A stretch of 64,000 nucleotides of DNA from Mannheimia haemolytica (GTDB taxonomy: Bacteria > Pseudomonadota > Gammaproteobacteria > Enterobacterales > Pasteurellaceae): positions 26,786-90,785 of the forward strand of contig NZ_SMAC01000009.1 in the NCBI RefSeq assembly GCF_004342115.1, written 5' to 3'. The position numbers and the translations under genes are program-made. Under the pieces are notes generated by a model. It was not told the DNA's origin. It made no database searches and saw nothing but the letters and a program-made list of their open reading frames with translations. Position 1 is the stretch's first letter. Every line of letters starts with the position of its first letter. This document shows positions 62,563 to 64,000 of the stretch, piece by piece.

Positions 62563-63057
62563 ATGAGCCGAAAATATAAATTCCACGAAAAGAGCGGTGC
62601 TTATTTTGTCAGTTTTGCAACTGTTTATTGGGTTGGTGTGTTTGTGAGAGAGATTTATTTTCAGGTAATTGTTGATGCCTTAGATTACTGCAGAAAACAT
62701 AAGGGAATGATTTTGTATGCCTATTGTATTATGCCAACTCATATCCATTTATTATTTCAAGCAGAAAATCAAAATCCTTCTGATTTAATACGAGATTTCA
62801 AAACATTCACCGCTAAAATACTTATTCAGAGAATTAAAGATAATTTGCAAGAAAACCGTCGGGAATGGTTGCTGTGGATGTTTTCTCGGGCGGCTGAACG
62901 ACGTTGTAATGTAAAACAATATCAATTCTGGCAACATCATAACCAACCTATTGAAATCTATTCGCAGAAATTCTTTGATGAAAAGTTAAATTATATTCAT
63001 CAAAATCCAGTGGTAAGTGGTTTTGTGTCTGAGCCTTGGGAATGGAAATATAATTGA
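62563..63057 (+). CDS. REP-associated tyrosine transposase (RAYT)
   Basis: A 164-residue Y1-type single-strand DNA transposase, chromosomal type. The HUH metal motif is in YCIMPTHIHLLFQAE near residue 63, and the nucleophile Tyr is in EKLNYIHQNPVVSGFV near 145. QFWQHHNQPIEIYSQKFFDE is typical of this RAYT group. The start at 62563 is chosen because GAGAAAGG precedes it; the frame is open from 62359. It ends at EWKYN, about 20 residues earlier than many relatives, so activity is uncertain. Such enzymes cut and spread REP sequences like those upstream. Confidence 0.85.
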   Translation: MSRKYKFHEKSGAYFVSFATVYWVGVFVREIYFQVIVDALDYCRKHKGMILYAYCIMPTHIHLLFQAENQNPSDLIRDFKTFTAKILIQRIKDNLQENRREWLLWMFSRAAERRCNVKQYQFWQHHNQPIEIYSQKFFDEKLNYIHQNPVVSGFVSEPWEWKYN

Positions 63058-63311
63058 AATAAACTGCTTGTATTTTTGCGATCTCTGTCGAAAAATTGTG
63101 AATTTTTACTTGTCTGTCGGAGAATTTTGCGTAAATTCTGCTTATTATGTTTTAGTTAAAGGTATTCTATGAGTAGATAACCCAAATGAAAATAGCGATA
63201 TAACCTATTTCTACCCAGTAATTAATTCCCGCTTTTATGTATCAGATCAAATAATTTACACTGATTTATCGGTATTATCTGTCTTTAGTTTTTTTAATTA
63301 AGGAGCCTTAT

Positions 63312-63667
63312 ATGAAATTCAAAAAATTAGCATTAGCAGCAATGTTAGGTGGCTTATTTGTAACAGCTAATGCGGCAGAATTACCTAATATCACTATTTT
63401 AGCGACAGGCGGAACGATTGCTGGTAGTCAGCAGAATGCAAATAGTAGTGCTTATCAAGCAGGGCAATTGAATATCGAAACCTTAATTGAAGCAGTGCCA
63501 GAAATGAAAACATTGGCGAATATCAAAGGTGAGCAGATTGTGAAAATTGGCCCACTAAAGCCTTGTTAGATGTAGGCTATCAAGGTATTGTCGTAGCAGG
63601 TGTTGGTAACGGCAATATGAATGCGGAAAATCTTGCATTATTTAGAGGAAGCCAACAATATTTTTAA
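63312..63667 (+). pseudogene. ansB: L-asparaginase II remnant with internal deletion
   Basis: The N-terminal 79 residues of a periplasmic type II asparaginase are intact: signal peptide (ending ANA), then ITILATGGTIAGSQ with the nucleophile Thr. At GEQIVKIG the sequence jumps, out of frame, to the later part KALLDVGYQGIVVAGVGNGN, and then ends after ENLALFRG. The middle and the C-terminal portion, including the second catalytic region, are lost. AAGGAG precedes the start at 63312, so a short inactive peptide could still be exported. Confidence 0.85.
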
Positions 63668-63732
63668 GATTTTTAATAAACGTTAAAGCATATAAAAAAT
63701 GGCATAAGTGAGTCACTTATGCCATTATTTTT

Positions 63733-64000
63733 GGGGCTGTCCTAGATAACTAACCTAACCCCCCTTTAACCAATTGTTTTAAAAGGAATATTTGAGATTT
63801 TAAGTCACTGTGATTAAAACGCCATTCGCATTCTTTCAAATATAGCTCAAAATGGGCTTTCGGAATACCATTAAACTTGCGTAAATGACGTTTTGCTTGA
63901 CTCCAAAAATTCTCAATTCCGTTAATGTGATTTTGATTTTCAGCGAAGTGTGTGCTGTGATTAATGCGAAAATGGTTAAATTCACTCACATCAAGCACAT
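63733..64000 (-). mobile_element. IS1016-like element (IS1595 family), 3' part, runs off window
   Basis: The right edge GGGGCTGTCCTAGATAAC starts at 63733. The transposase C-terminus (stop at 63750) reads on the minus strand with HINGIENFWSQAKRHLRKFN and KECEWRFNHSDL, the conserved end of IS1016-type transposases. No frame break is seen in the 83 codons present, so this copy may be intact beyond the window. Confidence 0.82.

Overview
The window is a chromosomal segment of a Pasteurellaceae bacterium. The best fit is the Actinobacillus/Mannheimia/Bibersteinia branch. The main evidence is the very frequent 9-mer ACAAGCGGT (or its complement), which is the Apl-type DNA uptake signal sequence, rather than the Haemophilus-type AAGTGCGGT. 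Gene content agrees: an atp operon led by atpI, a nan cluster for sialic acid, several TRAP transporters, a FetA-type receptor and IS1016-like insertion sequences. The species is not determined. The first and last genes are cut by the window edges.

Layout. 1-5.8 kb (minus strand) is a 2,3-diketo-L-gulonate uptake and use operon, yiaK-L-M-N-O with a second yiaO copy. It is followed by the start of a sugar ABC transporter ATPase. A 5'-truncated araA remnant lies at 6-6.8 kb. carB and carA (6.9-11.3 kb, minus) face away from the complete F1Fo ATP synthase operon atpIBEFHAGDC (11.8-18.7 kb, plus). Next come asnA, asnC, mioC and a missed 55-residue DUF1232 gene. In E. coli the asnA/asnC/mioC and atp genes flank oriC, but no DnaA-box cluster is present here. 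A DppA/HbpA-like binding protein and an unknown periplasmic protein follow. The sialic acid genes nanE-nanK-nanA (23.9-26.4 kb, minus) precede a selenocysteine locus: tRNA-Sec, selA, pdxH, a small toxin-antitoxin pair and selB (26.6-31.3 kb).

31.4-38.5 kb holds a TAXI-type TRAP system (binding protein, fused 4TM/12TM permease, UspA), then rsmB and trkA. After yagU comes a large minus-strand L-fucose block (39.5-52.0 kb): fucR, fucI, fucK, fucU, fucA, a ribose-type ABC importer, an orphan PTS EIIB domain, fucO and, behind its own terminator and CRP site, aldA. FucP is absent, so the ABC importer is the likely fucose entry route. A fetA/frpB-like TonB-dependent receptor, a ParE-type toxin-antitoxin pair and purL follow.

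59.1-64 kb is a decayed region. It holds an IS200-type remnant, two partial IS1016-like copies, a TonB-dependent receptor pseudogene with several frame breaks, a RAYT transposase preceded by two inverted REP palindromes, a deleted L-asparaginase (ansB) pseudogene and the start of another IS1016-like element.

Regulation and structure visible in the DNA: PurR-type palindromes precede carA and purL. CRP-type palindromes precede aldA and the fucI operon (both with perfect cores), nanE (good) and possibly yiaK (weak). Many operon ends use inverted pairs of uptake sequences as terminator-like hairpins. REP-like palindromes occur at 4.7, 28.2, 35.3 and 62.2-62.4 kb. The overall theme is use of host sugars (fucose, sialic acid, ascorbate-derived acids) beside core energy and nucleotide genes.
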